A stretch of 64,000 nt of DNA from Paraburkholderia kururiensis JCM 10599 = LMG 19447 (GCF_003986935.1 NZ_RJZE01000004.1:186001-250000), one strand, 5' to 3'; shown: positions 41,942 to 53,897, counted from the first letter of the stretch. Numbers and translations: made by a program. The notes: generated by a model from the letters alone, not told the origin.

Positions 41942-44836
41942 ATGGCGAGTAACAACGTAGCCCAATTTGCCGCGGAACTGAAAATGCCTGCTGGCGTGCT
42001 GCTCGAGCAGTTGCAGGCGGCAGGCGTCCAGAAAGCGAGCGAAGACGATGCCCTGTCCGAGACGGACAAGGCGCGCCTGCTCGACCACTTGCGCAAGTCC
42101 CACGGTTCCACCGACGGCGACAAGCGCAAGATCACGCTGACGCGCCGGCATACGTCGGAGATCAAGCAGTCCGACGCGACGGGTAAGGCTCGCACCATTC
42201 AGGTCGAAGTGCGCAAGAAGCGCACGTTCGTTCGCCGCGACGAGTCGGCCGAACAGGCCGAGGCATCGAATCATGCGACCGCCGACGACGAGCTCGAGCT
42301 TCAGCGCCGCGAGGAGCAGGCACGCCGTGAGGCGGAACTGCTCGAGAAGCAGGCGCAGGAGCTGAGGGAACGCCAGGAACGGCTCGAACGCGAAGAAGCG
42401 GAGCGCCGCGCGCGGGAAGAAGCGGCTGAAGCCGAGCGCCGCCGTGCCGAAGAGGACGCGGCGAAGAAGCGCGCGGCGGCCGAAGCCGCGGCACGCGAGC
42501 TGGCTGCCCAGACGGTCGAGGCCGAACGTACGGCCACAACCGAGCAGGACGAAGCACGCGCAGCAGCCGAGCGCGCGGCTCAGCGTGAAGCGGCGAAGAA
42601 AGCCGAAGACGCCGCCCGCGAAGCATCCGAAAAGGCGCGCGCCGAGCAGGAAGAGATCGCTCGCCGCCGCGCTGCTGCGGAAGCCGAAGCACGCGCCATC
42701 CGCGAAATGATGAACACGCCGCGCAAGGCCCAGGTGAAGGCGCCCGAACCAGCGAAGCCGGTCGAGGCACCGAAGGCCGCCGAGGCGAAGGGTACGCTGC
42801 ACAAGCCCGCGCGTCCGGCCGGCGAAGTCGCTCGCCCGGCAGTCAAGAAGGCCGGCGCGCCGGCACCGGCCGCAACGCCCGCTTCGCCGGCGGCGCCGGC
42901 AGGCGATCGCGCCAAGAAGCCCGGCGGCAAGGGTGGCTGGCAGGACGACGCCGCCAAGCGTCGCGGCATCAAGACGCGCGGCGACACGAGCGGCGGTGTG
43001 GATCGCGGCTGGCGCGGCGGCCCGAAGGGCCGGGGCAAGCATCAGGATGCGGGCTCCGCGTTCCAGGCGCCCACCGAGCCGATCGTGCGCGAAGTGCACG
43101 TGCCGGAAACCATCACGGTGGCCGACTTGGCTCACAAGATGTCGGTGAAGGCATCCGAGGTCATCAAGGTCATGATGAAGCTCGGCCAGATGGTCACGAT
43201 CAACCAGATGCTCGACCAGGAAACGGCGATGATCGTCGTCGAAGAACTGGGCCACCGTGCGGTTGCGGCCAAGCTCGACGACCCGGAAGCGTTGCTCGTG
43301 GAAGGCGAGGCCTCCGACGCGGAAATGCTGCCGCGTCCGCCGGTCGTCACGGTGATGGGCCACGTGGACCACGGCAAGACCTCGCTGCTCGATTACATCC
43401 GCCGCGCGAAGGTGGCGGCGGGCGAAGCGGGCGGCATTACGCAGCACATCGGCGCTTACCACGTCGAAACGCCGCGCGGCGTGATCACGTTCCTCGACAC
43501 GCCGGGTCACGAGGCCTTCACGGCCATGCGTGCCCGCGGCGCGAAGGCGACGGACATCGTGATTCTCGTGGTGGCGGCCGACGACGGCGTGATGCCGCAG
43601 ACGAAGGAAGCCATCGCGCACGCGAAGGCAGCGGGCGTGCCGCTCGTCGTGGCGATCAACAAGATCGACAAGCCGGACGCGAATCCCGAGCGTGTGAAGC
43701 AGGAGCTCGTCGCCGAAGGCGTCGTGCCGGAAGAATACGGTGGCGATTCGCCGTTCGTGCCAGTGTCCGCGAAGACGGGTGCCGGCATCGACGACCTGCT
43801 CGAAAACGTGTTGCTGCAGGCCGAAGTGCTGGAACTCACGGCACCGGTCGATGCGCCGGCCAAGGGCCTCGTGATCGAAGCGAAGCTCGACAAGGGCAAG
43901 GGTCCGGTTGCAACTGTGCTCGTGCAGTCGGGCACGCTGAGCCGCGGCGACGTTGTGCTCGCAGGCAGCGCCTACGGCCGCGTGCGCGCGATGCTCGACG
44001 AAACCGGCAAGCCGGCGAAGGAAGCCGGCCCGTCCATTCCGGTCGAAATTCAGGGTCTTTCGGAAGTGCCGGCTGCGGGCGAGGAAGTCATCGTGCTGCC
44101 GGACGAGCGCAAGGCCCGCGAAATTGCCCTGTTCCGTCAAGGCAAGTTCCGCGACGTGAAGCTGGCGAAGCAGCAGGCCGCGAAGCTCGAAAGCATGCTG
44201 GAGCAGATGGGCGAAGGCGAAGTGCAGAACCTGCCGCTCATCGTCAAGGCGGACGTGCAGGGCTCGCAGGAAGCGCTGGTGCACGCGCTGCTCAAGCTCT
44301 CCACCGACGAGGTGCGCGTGCAGATCGTGCACGGCGCAGTGGGTGGCATCACCGAAAGCGACGTCAACCTGGCCACGGCTTCGAAGGCGGTCATCATCGG
44401 CTTCAACACGCGCGCGGATGCTCAGGCGCGCAAGCTGGCCGAAACCAACGGCGTGGATATCCGCTACTACAACATCATCTACGACGCTGTGGATGAGGTG
44501 AAGGCGGCGATGTCCGGCATGTTGGCACCGGAGAAGCGCGAGATCGTCACCGGCATGGTCGAAGTCCGTCAGGTCTTCAAGGTGCCGAAGGTCGGCACGG
44601 TGGCGGGCTGTATGGTCACGGACGGCGTGGTCAAGCGTACGTCGTCGGTGCGCGTGCTGCGCAACAACGTGGTCATCCACACCGGCGAGCTCGATTCGCT
44701 CAAGCGCTTCAAGGACGACGTCAAGGAAGTGAAGCAGGGCTTCGAGTGCGGTATGTCGATCAAGAACTTCAACGACATCGTCGAAGGCGACCAGTTCGAA
44801 GTCTTCGAGATCACCGAAGTGGCGCGTACGCTGTAA
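41942..44836 (+). CDS. infB: Translation initiation factor IF-2
   Basis: This 964-aa GTPase places initiator tRNA on the 30S subunit. The N terminus ([20 protein letters not shown]) is an IF-2 N domain, followed by a very long charged Ala/Glu/Arg coiled region (about 100-255) and a Gly/Arg-rich linker. The G domain begins near residue 473 with [15 protein letters not shown], then DTPGHEAF and NKIDKP, and the C1/C2 domains follow (up to [13 protein letters not shown]). The length is typical for betaproteobacteria. The leader from nusA is 123 bp. Confidence 0.97.
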   Translation: MASNNVAQFAAELKMPAGVLLEQLQAAGVQKASEDDALSETDKARLLDHLRKSHGSTDGDKRKITLTRRHTSEIKQSDATGKARTIQVEVRKKRTFVRRDESAEQAEASNHATADDELELQRREEQARREAELLEKQAQELRERQERLEREEAERRAREEAAEAERRRAEEDAAKKRAAAEAAARELAAQTVEAERTATTEQDEARAAAERAAQREAAKKAEDAAREASEKARAEQEEIARRRAAAEAEARAIREMMNTPRKAQVKAPEPAKPVEAPKAAEAKGTLHKPARPAGEVARPAVKKAGAPAPAATPASPAAPAGDRAKKPGGKGGWQDDAAKRRGIKTRGDTSGGVDRGWRGGPKGRGKHQDAGSAFQAPTEPIVREVHVPETITVADLAHKMSVKASEVIKVMMKLGQMVTINQMLDQETAMIVVEELGHRAVAAKLDDPEALLVEGEASDAEMLPRPPVVTVMGHVDHGKTSLLDYIRRAKVAAGEAGGITQHIGAYHVETPRGVITFLDTPGHEAFTAMRARGAKATDIVILVVAADDGVMPQTKEAIAHAKAAGVPLVVAINKIDKPDANPERVKQELVAEGVVPEEYGGDSPFVPVSAKTGAGIDDLLENVLLQAEVLELTAPVDAPAKGLVIEAKLDKGKGPVATVLVQSGTLSRGDVVLAGSAYGRVRAMLDETGKPAKEAGPSIPVEIQGLSEVPAAGEEVIVLPDERKAREIALFRQGKFRDVKLAKQQAAKLESMLEQMGEGEVQNLPLIVKADVQGSQEALVHALLKLSTDEVRVQIVHGAVGGITESDVNLATASKAVIIGFNTRADAQARKLAETNGVDIRYYNIIYDAVDEVKAAMSGMLAPEKREIVTGMVEVRQVFKVPKVGTVAGCMVTDGVVKRTSSVRVLRNNVVIHTGELDSLKRFKDDVKEVKQGFECGMSIKNFNDIVEGDQFEVFEITEVARTL

Positions 44837-44855
44837 TAGCCGGCGCTACGCATCC

Positions 44856-44894
44856 GGGCGGGGCGGGCGCAAGCCGGCTCCGCCCTTTGTTTTT
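44856..44894 (+). terminator. Terminator-like hairpin between infB and rbfA
   Basis: A 9-bp GC stem with one G-U pair (GGGCGGGGC at 44856-44864, GCTCCGCCC at 44877-44885) is followed by TTTGTTTTT. It could partially end transcription after infB so that rbfA-truB is made at a lower level. Confidence 0.65.
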
Positions 44895-44965
44895 GGGCGC
44901 CGCGCGCCGTGTCTCAGCGGCATGGCGCGCCGCCCCTCAGCCGATGAACGGCTTACGGATTCACC

Positions 44966-45334
44966 ATGGCGAAGAAACGCACTTCCCCCAATCGCAACGT
45001 GCAGATTGCTGACCAGATTCAGCGCGACCTTTCCGAACTCGTGAGTCGCGAGGTCAAGGACCCGCGCGTCGGTCTCGTCACGATCCAGAGCGTGGAGCTC
45101 ACGCCCGATTATGCGCACGCGAAGGTCTATTTCACGACGCTCACGGGCGACCCCGAGCAAACGCGGCAGGCGCTCAACCACGCGGCCGGTCACCTGCACA
45201 ACCTGCTTTTCAAGCGCCTGCACATCCATACCGTGCCCACGCTGCACTTCTTCTACGACAAGACGATCGAACAGGCCGTCGAAATGTCGCGTCTCATCGA
45301 CGAGGCGAATGCCACGCGCGCGAAGGACGACTGA
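44966..45334 (+). CDS. rbfA: 30S ribosome-binding factor RbfA
   Basis: This 122-aa KH-type factor supports late 16S rRNA 5'-end maturation and cold adaptation. Family motifs are [25 protein letters not shown] and the [12 protein letters not shown] strand. The ATG at 44966 has weak upstream complementarity, but the conserved N terminus [12 protein letters not shown] fixes it. It is followed 11 bp later by truB. Confidence 0.96.
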   Translation: MAKKRTSPNRNVQIADQIQRDLSELVSREVKDPRVGLVTIQSVELTPDYAHAKVYFTTLTGDPEQTRQALNHAAGHLHNLLFKRLHIHTVPTLHFFYDKTIEQAVEMSRLIDEANATRAKDD

Positions 45335-45345
45335 GCCGCGCACGC

Positions 45346-46299
45346 ATGACTGCATCTTCCGGAACTCCGCGGCCGAAGCTGCCGCGCCGCGCGCTCGATG
45401 GCGTGTTGCTGCTCGACAAGCCCGTGGGTCTGTCCAGCAACGACGCGCTGATTCGCGCCAAACGTCTTTTCCTCGCGAAGAAGGCGGGGCACACGGGCAC
45501 GCTGGATCCGCTCGCATCGGGCCTGCTGCCGCTGTGTTTCGGCGAGGCCACCAAGTTTTCGCAAGACCTGCTCGATGCGGACAAGACCTATGAGGCCACG
45601 ATGCGCCTCGGCATTCGCACGGCGACGGGCGATGCCGAAGGCGAGGTCATCGCCACGCGCGAAGTCCATTGCGACGAGGCCGCCGTGCGGCGCGCGCTCG
45701 ACGGCTTTCGTGGCGAGATCGTCCAGGTGCCGCCCATGTATTCGGCGCTCAAGCGCGACGGCAAGCCACTCTACGAATACGCGCGGGCAGGGCAGGTCGT
45801 GGAGCGCGAAGGCCGGCGCGTGACGATTCATGCGCTCGACCTGATCGCCTGCGCGCTGCCCGACGTCACGTTTCGCGTGACATGCAGCAAGGGCACCTAC
45901 GTGCGCACGCTGGCCGAGGATATCGGCGAAGCGCTGGGTTGCGGGGCACATCTGGTCGCGCTGCGCCGCACGGGTGTCGGCGCGTTGACGCTCGAGCATG
46001 CGATCACCCTGGACGCGCTCTCCGATGCACCCGAAGCGACGCGCGACGCCTGGCTGCAGCCCGTGGACGCGCTGCTCAGCACGTTCCCGGCAGTGCATCT
46101 CGATGCCGTGGCAACGAAGCGCTTTCTGCATGGCCAGCGTTTGCGCCTGGACGAACTGACGATCGACGCTGCGCTTACCGAAGCTCCCGAGACCCCGCGC
46201 GTGCGCGTATATGGCGACGACGGCCGGCTGTTGGGTGTCGCGAAGGCGCGCGAGGGTGTGCTGGCGCCGGAGCGCCTCGTCGTGACGGCGGCTTCATAG
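45346..46299 (+). CDS. truB: tRNA pseudouridine-55 synthase TruB
   Basis: This 317-aa enzyme makes pseudouridine 55 in the T loop of tRNAs. The catalytic Asp54 is in GHTGTLDPLASGLLPLC, and the motifs LLLDKPVGLSSND and CSKGTYVRTLAEDIGEALG are present, with a C-terminal PUA-like part. It is the last gene of the rimP-nusA-infB-rbfA-truB operon and is followed by a strong terminator. Confidence 0.97.
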   Translation: MTASSGTPRPKLPRRALDGVLLLDKPVGLSSNDALIRAKRLFLAKKAGHTGTLDPLASGLLPLCFGEATKFSQDLLDADKTYEATMRLGIRTATGDAEGEVIATREVHCDEAAVRRALDGFRGEIVQVPPMYSALKRDGKPLYEYARAGQVVEREGRRVTIHALDLIACALPDVTFRVTCSKGTYVRTLAEDIGEALGCGAHLVALRRTGVGALTLEHAITLDALSDAPEATRDAWLQPVDALLSTFPAVHLDAVATKRFLHGQRLRLDELTIDAALTEAPETPRVRVYGDDGRLLGVAKAREGVLAPERLVVTAAS

Positions 46300-46334
46300 G
46301 AATCGACAAAGCGAGGCGCGCAGAGGAGGAGCAA

Positions 46335-46384
46335 AACAAAAGGCGTTGCTGCCCACCTACCAAGGGGCAGCAACGCCTTTTTTG
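46335..46384. terminator. Bidirectional rho-independent terminator between truB and emrB
   Basis: There is a 14-bp stem (AGGCGTTGCTGCCC at 46341-46354, GGGCAGCAACGCCT at 46365-46378) with a 10-nt loop. It is followed by six T on the plus strand and, read on the minus strand, by TTTTGTTTTG. It serves both convergent operons. Confidence 0.9.
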
Positions 46385-46403
46385 TTTGCCTGCGCCGCGG
46401 CGC

Positions 46404-47963
46404 TCAATGCGCTGCCGAAGCCGCCGCACCCGCATCGCCGCCGCCCGCGCGTTCGGGCCGCGTGATCCAGATCAGCGCGATTAGCGCTACGAAAATGCCC
46501 GCCGACACGTAAAACAGATCGTTGACGCCGAGCTGCGCGGCCTGCTGCGTCACCATGTTATTGAAGAGGCCGTGCGCTTGCGGCTCGGTGAAGCCCGCGC
46601 CCTGCATTTGCCGCATCGACTGGTCGAAGACGGGATTGAACGCGTTGGCCTGCTCGGTGAGCTGGGCGTGGTGAAGGATCGTGCGATGGTCCCACGCCGT
46701 CTGGAAGATCGATGTGCCGATGCCGCCGCACATGATCCGCACGAAGTTGGAGAGACCCGACGCCGCCGGAATGCGGTGGCCCGGCAGCCCCGACAACGTG
46801 ATCGAGACGAGCGGAATGAAGAAGCCGGCCATGCCGATGCCCTGGATCAGCGTCGGCAGCGTGAGCGACCACGTGTCCACACCGGTCGTGTAGAGCGAGC
46901 GCATCCAGAAGATCAACGCGAAGATCAGGAACGACGCGGTCGCAATGTAACGCGGGTCCGTGCGCGGCAGGATCTTGCCTGTTACCGGCGAGAGCAGGAT
47001 CGCGAACAGCCCCACGGGCGCCATCACGAGGCCGGCGTCCGTCGCGGTGTAGCCGATGTCCGTTTGCAGCCACAGCGGCAGCAGCACGAGGTTGCCGAAG
47101 TAGAGCCCGTAGCCCACCGAGAGCGCCACCGTGCCGCCCGTGAAATTGCGCAGGCTGAAGAGCGAGAGGTCCACCACGGGGTGATCGGCGGTCAGTTCCC
47201 ACACCACGAAGAACGCGAACGCGATCACGGCGACGAGCGCAAGCACGACGATGGTCGCCGACGAAAACCAGTCGAGGTCCTTGCCCTTGTCCAGCATGAC
47301 TTGCAGCGAACCCACCCACGTGACGAGGAGCGCAAGACCCACCATGTCGATGGGCGCTTTCTTCACGATCGAATCGCGGTTGCGGAAGATCGCCCATGTG
47401 GCGAGCGCCGCCACCGTGCCCACGGGAATATTCACGTAGAAGATCCACGGCCACGAGATGTTGTCGGAGATCCAGCCGCCGAGAATCGGACCGGCCACGG
47501 GCGCGATCAGCGTCGTCATGGCCCACATCGAGAGCGCCATCGGTGCTTTCGCGCGCGGGTAGCTGGCGAGCAGGAGCGTTTGCGAGAGCGGGATCATCGG
47601 ACCGGCCACGGCGCCCTGGAGCACGCGCGAAGCGAGCAGGAACGGCAGCGTGGGCGCGAGGCCGCACATCCACGACGAGATCACGAACAGCACGATCGAC
47701 GCCATGAAAAGGCGCACCTGGCCGATGCGGTCCGTGAGCCAGCCCGTGAGCGGCACTGAAATGGCGTTCGCCACGGCGAAGGAGGTGATGACCCACGTGC
47801 CCTGGTCGGAGGACACGCCGAGGTCGCCGGAAATAGACGGAATCGAGACGTTCGCGATCGACGTGTCGAGCACGTTCATGAACACCGCGAGCGAGACCGC
47901 GATCGTACCGATCACGAGTTGCGCGCCGGAGAGCGGCGGGTGAGCAGCTTGTGGCTGGGACAT
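46404..47963 (-). CDS. emrB: MFS multidrug efflux transporter, DHA2/EmrB-QacA family
   Basis: This 519-aa, 14-helix drug:H+ antiporter is of the DHA2 family. Motif D1-like LDTSIANVSIPSISGDLG, motif A GWLTDRIGQVRLF and motif C APVAGPILGGW are clear. It forms a tripartite pump with the EmrA-type adaptor (76 bp upstream) and the outer-membrane factor of the same operon. Homologues such as EmrB export hydrophobic uncouplers, phenolics or fatty acids; the substrate here is unknown. The C terminus is a short Gly/Ala tail. Confidence 0.93.
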   Translation of the reverse strand: MSQPQAAHPPLSGAQLVIGTIAVSLAVFMNVLDTSIANVSIPSISGDLGVSSDQGTWVITSFAVANAISVPLTGWLTDRIGQVRLFMASIVLFVISSWMCGLAPTLPFLLASRVLQGAVAGPMIPLSQTLLLASYPRAKAPMALSMWAMTTLIAPVAGPILGGWISDNISWPWIFYVNIPVGTVAALATWAIFRNRDSIVKKAPIDMVGLALLVTWVGSLQVMLDKGKDLDWFSSATIVVLALVAVIAFAFFVVWELTADHPVVDLSLFSLRNFTGGTVALSVGYGLYFGNLVLLPLWLQTDIGYTATDAGLVMAPVGLFAILLSPVTGKILPRTDPRYIATASFLIFALIFWMRSLYTTGVDTWSLTLPTLIQGIGMAGFFIPLVSITLSGLPGHRIPAASGLSNFVRIMCGGIGTSIFQTAWDHRTILHHAQLTEQANAFNPVFDQSMRQMQGAGFTEPQAHGLFNNMVTQQAAQLGVNDLFYVSAGIFVALIALIWITRPERAGGGDAGAAASAAH

Positions 47964-48038
47964 GAGAGCATGAAGGGGCGCTTGCGCGCCCCTTTCCGAT
48001 GTATGCGGGTAGGAAGTTGCCGTGCGGGCGGCTTGCCC

Positions 48039-49274
48039 TTACATCAGCTTCGCGGTGCGCGAGGCCATCGCCTTTTGCGCCGTGCTGGCCGTCTTGCTGT
48101 TCGCGTTCGAGCCGGCGTTTTCGGCGATGATCCGTGCGATCTCGGCATCGGCATCCGCACCGTAGTGATCGAACACGTTGGTCTGGTAGACCGTGTTCTG
48201 CGCGTTGCCGAGCTGGCCGCCGCTCTCGTCCTTGACCGTCACGTCGACCTGCATCGAGAGACCGATACGCAGCGGATGCTTCGCGAGGTCGGCCGGATCG
48301 ATTTCCACGCGCACCGGCAGGCGTTGAACCACCTTGATCCAGTTGCCCGTGGCGTTCTGCGCCGGCAGCAGCGAGAAGGCCGAGCCGGTGCCGGCCGAGA
48401 ACCCCACCACCTTGCCGTGATACACCACCGACGAACCGTAGACGTCAGCCGTCATTTCCACGGGCTGGCCGATGCGCATGTGGTTCAGCTGCACTTCCTT
48501 GAAGTTCGCATCGACCCACACTGCGTTCAGCGGCACCACGGACATCAGCGGCGTGCCCGGCGACACGCGCTGGCCCACCTGCACCGAGCGCTTCGCGACG
48601 TAGCCGTCCACCGGCGCGGGCAGTACGTTGCGCGCATTGGCGAGATACGCGTCGCGGACCTTCGCGGCTGCGGACATCACGTTCGGATGCGTCGAGATCG
48701 TGGTGTTCGCAGTGAGCGCGCGGTTCGCGGCGAGCTGCTGCTCGGCTGCGTTCAGCGCGGCCTGGGCGCTCGCGACGGCATCGCGTGCGTGCGAGATTTC
48801 TTCCTGCGAGACAGCGCCCGTCTGCGCCACCTGCATGCGGCGGTGCAGGTCGTCCTGGGCGCGCTTCAGGTCCGATTCACGCTGCGCCACCTGGGCTTCG
48901 TACTGGCTGTCGTCGGCGAAGAGGCCGCGCACCTGGCGCACGGTCTGCGCGAGATTGGCTTCGGCCTGTTCCAGCGCGACGCGCGCATCGGCGGGGTCGA
49001 GCACGACGAGCGGGTCGCCGGCCTTCACGGTCTGCGTGTCGTCGGCCTTCACCGCGACTACGGTACCGGTCACCTGCGGCGTGATCTGCACGACGTTGCC
49101 GTTCACGTAGGCGTCGTCGGTGCTTTCGTGAAAGCGCGCGTCGAGGAAGTAGTAAAGACCGTAGGCAACTGCCGCGATCAGAATCACGACGACGAGCAGC
49201 GCCATCAGGCGCTTGCGTTTGCCGTTGGCATTGGCGGGCTGCGGGTTGGCCGCCGGTTGTTGCGGGGTGCTCAT
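48039..49274 (-). CDS. emrA: Membrane fusion protein, HlyD/EmrA family
   Basis: This 411-aa periplasmic adaptor has one N-terminal transmembrane anchor (about residues 22-45, LMALLVVVILIAAVAYGLYYF). A biotinyl-lipoyl-like domain (VVQITPQVTGTVVAVKADDTQ) follows, then a long helical hairpin (about 105-215, ARVALEQAEANLAQTVRQV) and a second half lipoyl domain (RNVLPAPVDGYVAKRSVQVG). It connects the MFS pump to the outer-membrane factor. It lies between the OMF and emrB genes in the marR-led operon. Confidence 0.94.
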   Translation of the reverse strand: MSTPQQPAANPQPANANGKRKRLMALLVVVILIAAVAYGLYYFLDARFHESTDDAYVNGNVVQITPQVTGTVVAVKADDTQTVKAGDPLVVLDPADARVALEQAEANLAQTVRQVRGLFADDSQYEAQVAQRESDLKRAQDDLHRRMQVAQTGAVSQEEISHARDAVASAQAALNAAEQQLAANRALTANTTISTHPNVMSAAAKVRDAYLANARNVLPAPVDGYVAKRSVQVGQRVSPGTPLMSVVPLNAVWVDANFKEVQLNHMRIGQPVEMTADVYGSSVVYHGKVVGFSAGTGSAFSLLPAQNATGNWIKVVQRLPVRVEIDPADLAKHPLRIGLSMQVDVTVKDESGGQLGNAQNTVYQTNVFDHYGADADAEIARIIAENAGSNANSKTASTAQKAMASRTAKLM

Positions 49275-49331
49275 GACAGGGCTCTCCAGTGCTTTCGTGC
49301 TGTTCGTTCGATTGTTCTTTGTGGCTGTTCT

Positions 49332-50984
49332 TTAATTCGAGGCGGTCGCGGTTGCGCTCGCGGTGACCTTCGCTGCTGATGTTGCTGCGGGGCTTGCTGC
49401 CGATGTTGCCGGCGTTGCCGTCGCGCCTTGCTGGCCCGCCGCGGGCTGCGCAGCGGGTGTGACGGGTGGCGCGGGCTCGGGGCTCCACGGTGCGCCGTTC
49501 GTGTTCACCGCGACGGGCGGTACGAGCCCGGCGTCCTTCGCATCGAAGCCGCCGCCCAGCGCCGTAATGAGCGCCATCTGCATGTCGCGGCGGCGCATGT
49601 TGAGGTTCGTCACCGTTTGCTCCGCGGCGAGGCGGTTCTGGTCGGCGCTCAGCACCTGCAACTGCGGCGACAACCCGGCGCGGTAGCGCACGACCGCAAG
49701 CTGCCACGCCTTCGTCGAGGCATCCAGCGCGTGCTGCGCATCGACGAGCTGCTGGTCGGCCGAACGGATCGACGCGACCTGCGTGGCGACGTCGTTGAGC
49801 GCGTTGATGAGCGTCTGATCGTAGTTGGCGACGTCCAGATCGAAGTCGGCGTAGCGGCCTTTCAGCTGGGCACGCAGGGCGCCCGCGTCGAAGATCGGCA
49901 GATGGATCGCCGGGCCCGCCTGGATCTGGCGGCTCGAAGCGTGCAGAAAGCGGCCCCAGCCGAACGCATCGAAGCCGAAGCCCGCGGCGAGGTTGATGTC
50001 CGGGAAGAACTCGGCCTTCGCTTCCTTCACGTCGTGCGTGGCGGCTTCCACTTGCCAGCGCGCGGCGACGATGTCGGGCCGGCGCGCGATCAGATCGGCG
50101 GGCAGGTTGTCGGGCAGCGTGATGTTGGCGAGCGGATTCAGCGTGGGCTGCGCGATCTGCAGGCCGCGGTCCGGCCCCTTGCCGAGCAGGGCGCCCAACT
50201 GGTAGCGCACGGCCTGGATCTGGCCGTCGAGGTCGCTCAGGTTGGACTGGCTCGTCGCGATGTTGCCGTTCGCCGTCTCGCGCTCCACGTTGGTGTCGAG
50301 CCCGGCTGTCACGCGCTGGTTCGTGATCGTCCCGATGGTCTTGCGGTTGTCGATCTCGCGTGCCGCGATGTCGCGCAACGCGTAGAGCTGGGCAAGCTGG
50401 TTGTAGGTGCGCGCGACGGAGGAGGCGAGCGTGATGCGCGTCTGCTGCATATCGGCTTCGGCCGCCTTTTCCTGCGAGACGGCCTGCCCGAGCCGCTGGC
50501 GGTTCTTGCCCCACACGTCGAGTTCCCACGAGGCGCTGGCGAGCACGTTATTCTCGCTATACCAGTTGCCGCCGTACGGAGGCGGGTAGAGCCCGTTGCC
50601 GGAAAGCAGCTCGCGCGTCCACGAATAGCTGCCTTCCACCTTGGGGTAGAGATTCGACTTCGAGCTTTCGATGTACGACTGCGCCTTCGCGAGCCGCGCC
50701 TGCGCCTGCGCGATGGTGGGGTTGCCCGCCAGCGCTTCGTCGATCAGCGCAGACAGTTGCGGGTCGCCGAACTGCCTCGCCCAGTCGAGCGTGGGCCATT
50801 GCCCGCCCTGAGCCGGGATGCTTTGCGAGGACTCGTACTGCGTGGAATCGGCGATCGCCTTGTCGCTCTTGATGCCGAAGTAGTTCGCGCAGCCGGAGAA
50901 GGCGAGCGCCGTCGCCGCGGCCGCCACGGCAAGGGCGATGCGCCGGTACGACGGCGTGGGCGCAGACAGGGATGAGGGTTTCAT
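49332..50984 (-). CDS. Outer-membrane efflux lipoprotein, NodT/OprM family
   Basis: This 550-aa TolC-like outer-membrane factor has a lipoprotein signal ending in FSGCAN (Cys32). Two repeated OEP domains follow (about 75-270 and 285-480), with the coiled-coil helices and the conserved ASWELDVWGKNRQRLGQA segment. The last 70 residues are an Ala/Pro/Thr-rich tail. ATG 50984 opens directly into the signal sequence; the longer in-frame start at 51107 overlaps marR and is rejected. It forms the exit duct of the EmrAB-type pump. Confidence 0.93.
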   Translation of the reverse strand: MKPSSLSAPTPSYRRIALAVAAAATALAFSGCANYFGIKSDKAIADSTQYESSQSIPAQGGQWPTLDWARQFGDPQLSALIDEALAGNPTIAQAQARLAKAQSYIESSKSNLYPKVEGSYSWTRELLSGNGLYPPPYGGNWYSENNVLASASWELDVWGKNRQRLGQAVSQEKAAEADMQQTRITLASSVARTYNQLAQLYALRDIAAREIDNRKTIGTITNQRVTAGLDTNVERETANGNIATSQSNLSDLDGQIQAVRYQLGALLGKGPDRGLQIAQPTLNPLANITLPDNLPADLIARRPDIVAARWQVEAATHDVKEAKAEFFPDINLAAGFGFDAFGWGRFLHASSRQIQAGPAIHLPIFDAGALRAQLKGRYADFDLDVANYDQTLINALNDVATQVASIRSADQQLVDAQHALDASTKAWQLAVVRYRAGLSPQLQVLSADQNRLAAEQTVTNLNMRRRDMQMALITALGGGFDAKDAGLVPPVAVNTNGAPWSPEPAPPVTPAAQPAAGQQGATATPATSAASPAATSAAKVTASATATASN

Positions 50985-51082
50985 TGCGCGTCTCGTTGCC
51001 TGAAAGGTGTCGGTGTGTGTGTCCGTAATGCTGGACGGTGCAGCTAATTTGATCAGCTGTTCTTCTTCAACTGCTTGCCAGG

Positions 51083-51595
51083 TCACGCATTGTCGGCGGC
51101 GTTGCAACTGCAGGCATTGCCGAGAATGCGCCGCAACATGCTCTTCAGAAAACCGATTTCCTCCGGCGAGAGGCCGGCGGTGAGCCGGTCGATCACACCC
51201 GAGAAGATGGCCGGCATGCGCCGCGCGAGCGCGAGACCTTCCGGCGTGAGCGCGAGCCGCACGGCACGCCGGTCTTCGGAACTGCGCACCCGCTCGAGCA
51301 GGCCGCGCTTCTCCAGCCGGTCCACGAGGCGCGTGACCGCGCTCGCGTCGATGCCGTACTCGCGTGCGAGTTCAGCCGCCAGCACGCACTTGCCACTTGC
51401 CACCATGAAGAGCACGCTGGCCTGCTGGCTCGTGATGCCCAGCTCCGCCATGGTGCGCTGATTGACCAGGTTCGACATGCTCGATTTCACCCGCGCGAGC
51501 AGATAGCCGACGCTCTCGCCGAACTGGTAGTTGAGCAGGTCCGATGAAGCGGCGGCGGCCTGCGGCGGCTGTGAAGCTGGAGTGGGATCGGCCAT
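51083..51595 (-). CDS. MarR family transcriptional regulator of the efflux operon
   Basis: This 170-aa MarR protein has a winged helix at about residues 55-120, with CVLAAELAREYGIDASAVTRLVDRLEKRGLLER as recognition helix and RSSEDRRAVRLALTPEG as wing. The C terminus has an unusual NACSCNAADNA, with two close cysteines. It is the first gene of marR-OMF-emrA-emrB, as in emrRAB operons, and most likely represses the operon until a drug-like ligand binds. Confidence 0.93.
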   Translation of the reverse strand: MADPTPASQPPQAAAASSDLLNYQFGESVGYLLARVKSSMSNLVNQRTMAELGITSQQASVLFMVASGKCVLAAELAREYGIDASAVTRLVDRLEKRGLLERVRSSEDRRAVRLALTPEGLALARRMPAIFSGVIDRLTAGLSPEEIGFLKSMLRRILGNACSCNAADNA

Positions 51596-51631
51596 GATTC
51601 TCGTGCGACTGCAATGGTTGACCAGGCAGGC

Positions 51632-51660
51632 ATTATAGGGGTGATTAATTGACGCGGCAA
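51632..51660 (-). promoter_or_regulatory. Sigma-70 promoter of the marR-efflux operon
   Basis: On the minus strand TTGCCG (51660-51655) and a perfect TATAAT (51637-51632) are spaced by 17 bp. The spacer carries an AT-rich core, AATTAAT, which could be a MarR contact site. The predicted start is about 30 nt upstream of the marR ATG. Confidence 0.7.
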
Positions 51661-51812
51661 GTGTTTTCTCAGCTTAGGCAGGGAATCGATGGATTGCTAG
51701 CGGATTACTCCCTGCGGGCTTGCCGTGTCGTCCGTCCGTAGCCGTTGAATTGCCCGTGGAATTGCGGCTTGCGCATCGTTCGAGGCGTTCTCCTTATGAC
51801 CCTTATCAATTT

Positions 51813-51834
51813 GTTCACGTGAACGTGCTAGAAT
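51813..51834 (+). promoter_or_regulatory. Palindrome and -10 element upstream of typA
   Basis: The 12-bp perfect palindrome GTTCACGTGAAC is followed 4 bp later by TAGAAT, a good -10 hexamer. The -35 is not clear, so this may be an activator- or repressor-dependent promoter. Confidence 0.45.
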
Positions 51835-52003
51835 TTTGGGTTCCCAAGAGTGCGCTCTGTGCCGGTTCGGATTCGCCGAGCCGGTTTTGCCTCGCCCGTC
51901 GCCCCGCGGCCTTCCCGGTCCCGGCTTTTTGCGACAGCAGGCGTCGGTAGTCGGCATTGCCGCAAGGAATCGTCTGGCGCACTCCAACTGTTCCCAGGTT
52001 TCT

Positions 52004-53830
<1,827 letters not shown>

Positions 53831-53870
53831 AGCGCCGCGTCGCGTTCAGCAGTTCGCTGGCAACAAACGG

Positions 53871-53897
53871 AAAAGCCGCCTTCGGGCGGCTTTTTTT
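53871..53897 (+). terminator. Rho-independent terminator of typA
   Basis: A 10-bp stem (AAAAGCCGCC / GGCGGCTTTT) with a stable TTCG tetraloop (53881-53884) is followed by more T, 40 bp after the typA stop. Confidence 0.9.

Larger units (their letters stand above)
51596..52003. other. Divergent control region between marR and typA
   Basis: This 408-bp stretch has no gene. It contains the marR operon promoter (51632-51660, minus strand) and a perfect palindrome GTTCACGTGAAC (51813-51824) next to a -10-like TAGAAT (51829-51834). The leader from there to typA would be about 160 nt; nothing else was recognised in it. Confidence 0.6.

Noticed and set aside
41903..44680. A 925-codon minus-strand open frame antisense to infB
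   Set aside because: IF-2 on the plus strand is certain. The antisense translation has no recognisable motif.
51813..51824. GTTCACGTGAAC as part of a typA -35 element
   Set aside because: TTGTTC overlapping the palindrome is only 12 bp from the -10, too short for a sigma-70 promoter, so it is reported as an operator-like palindrome only.
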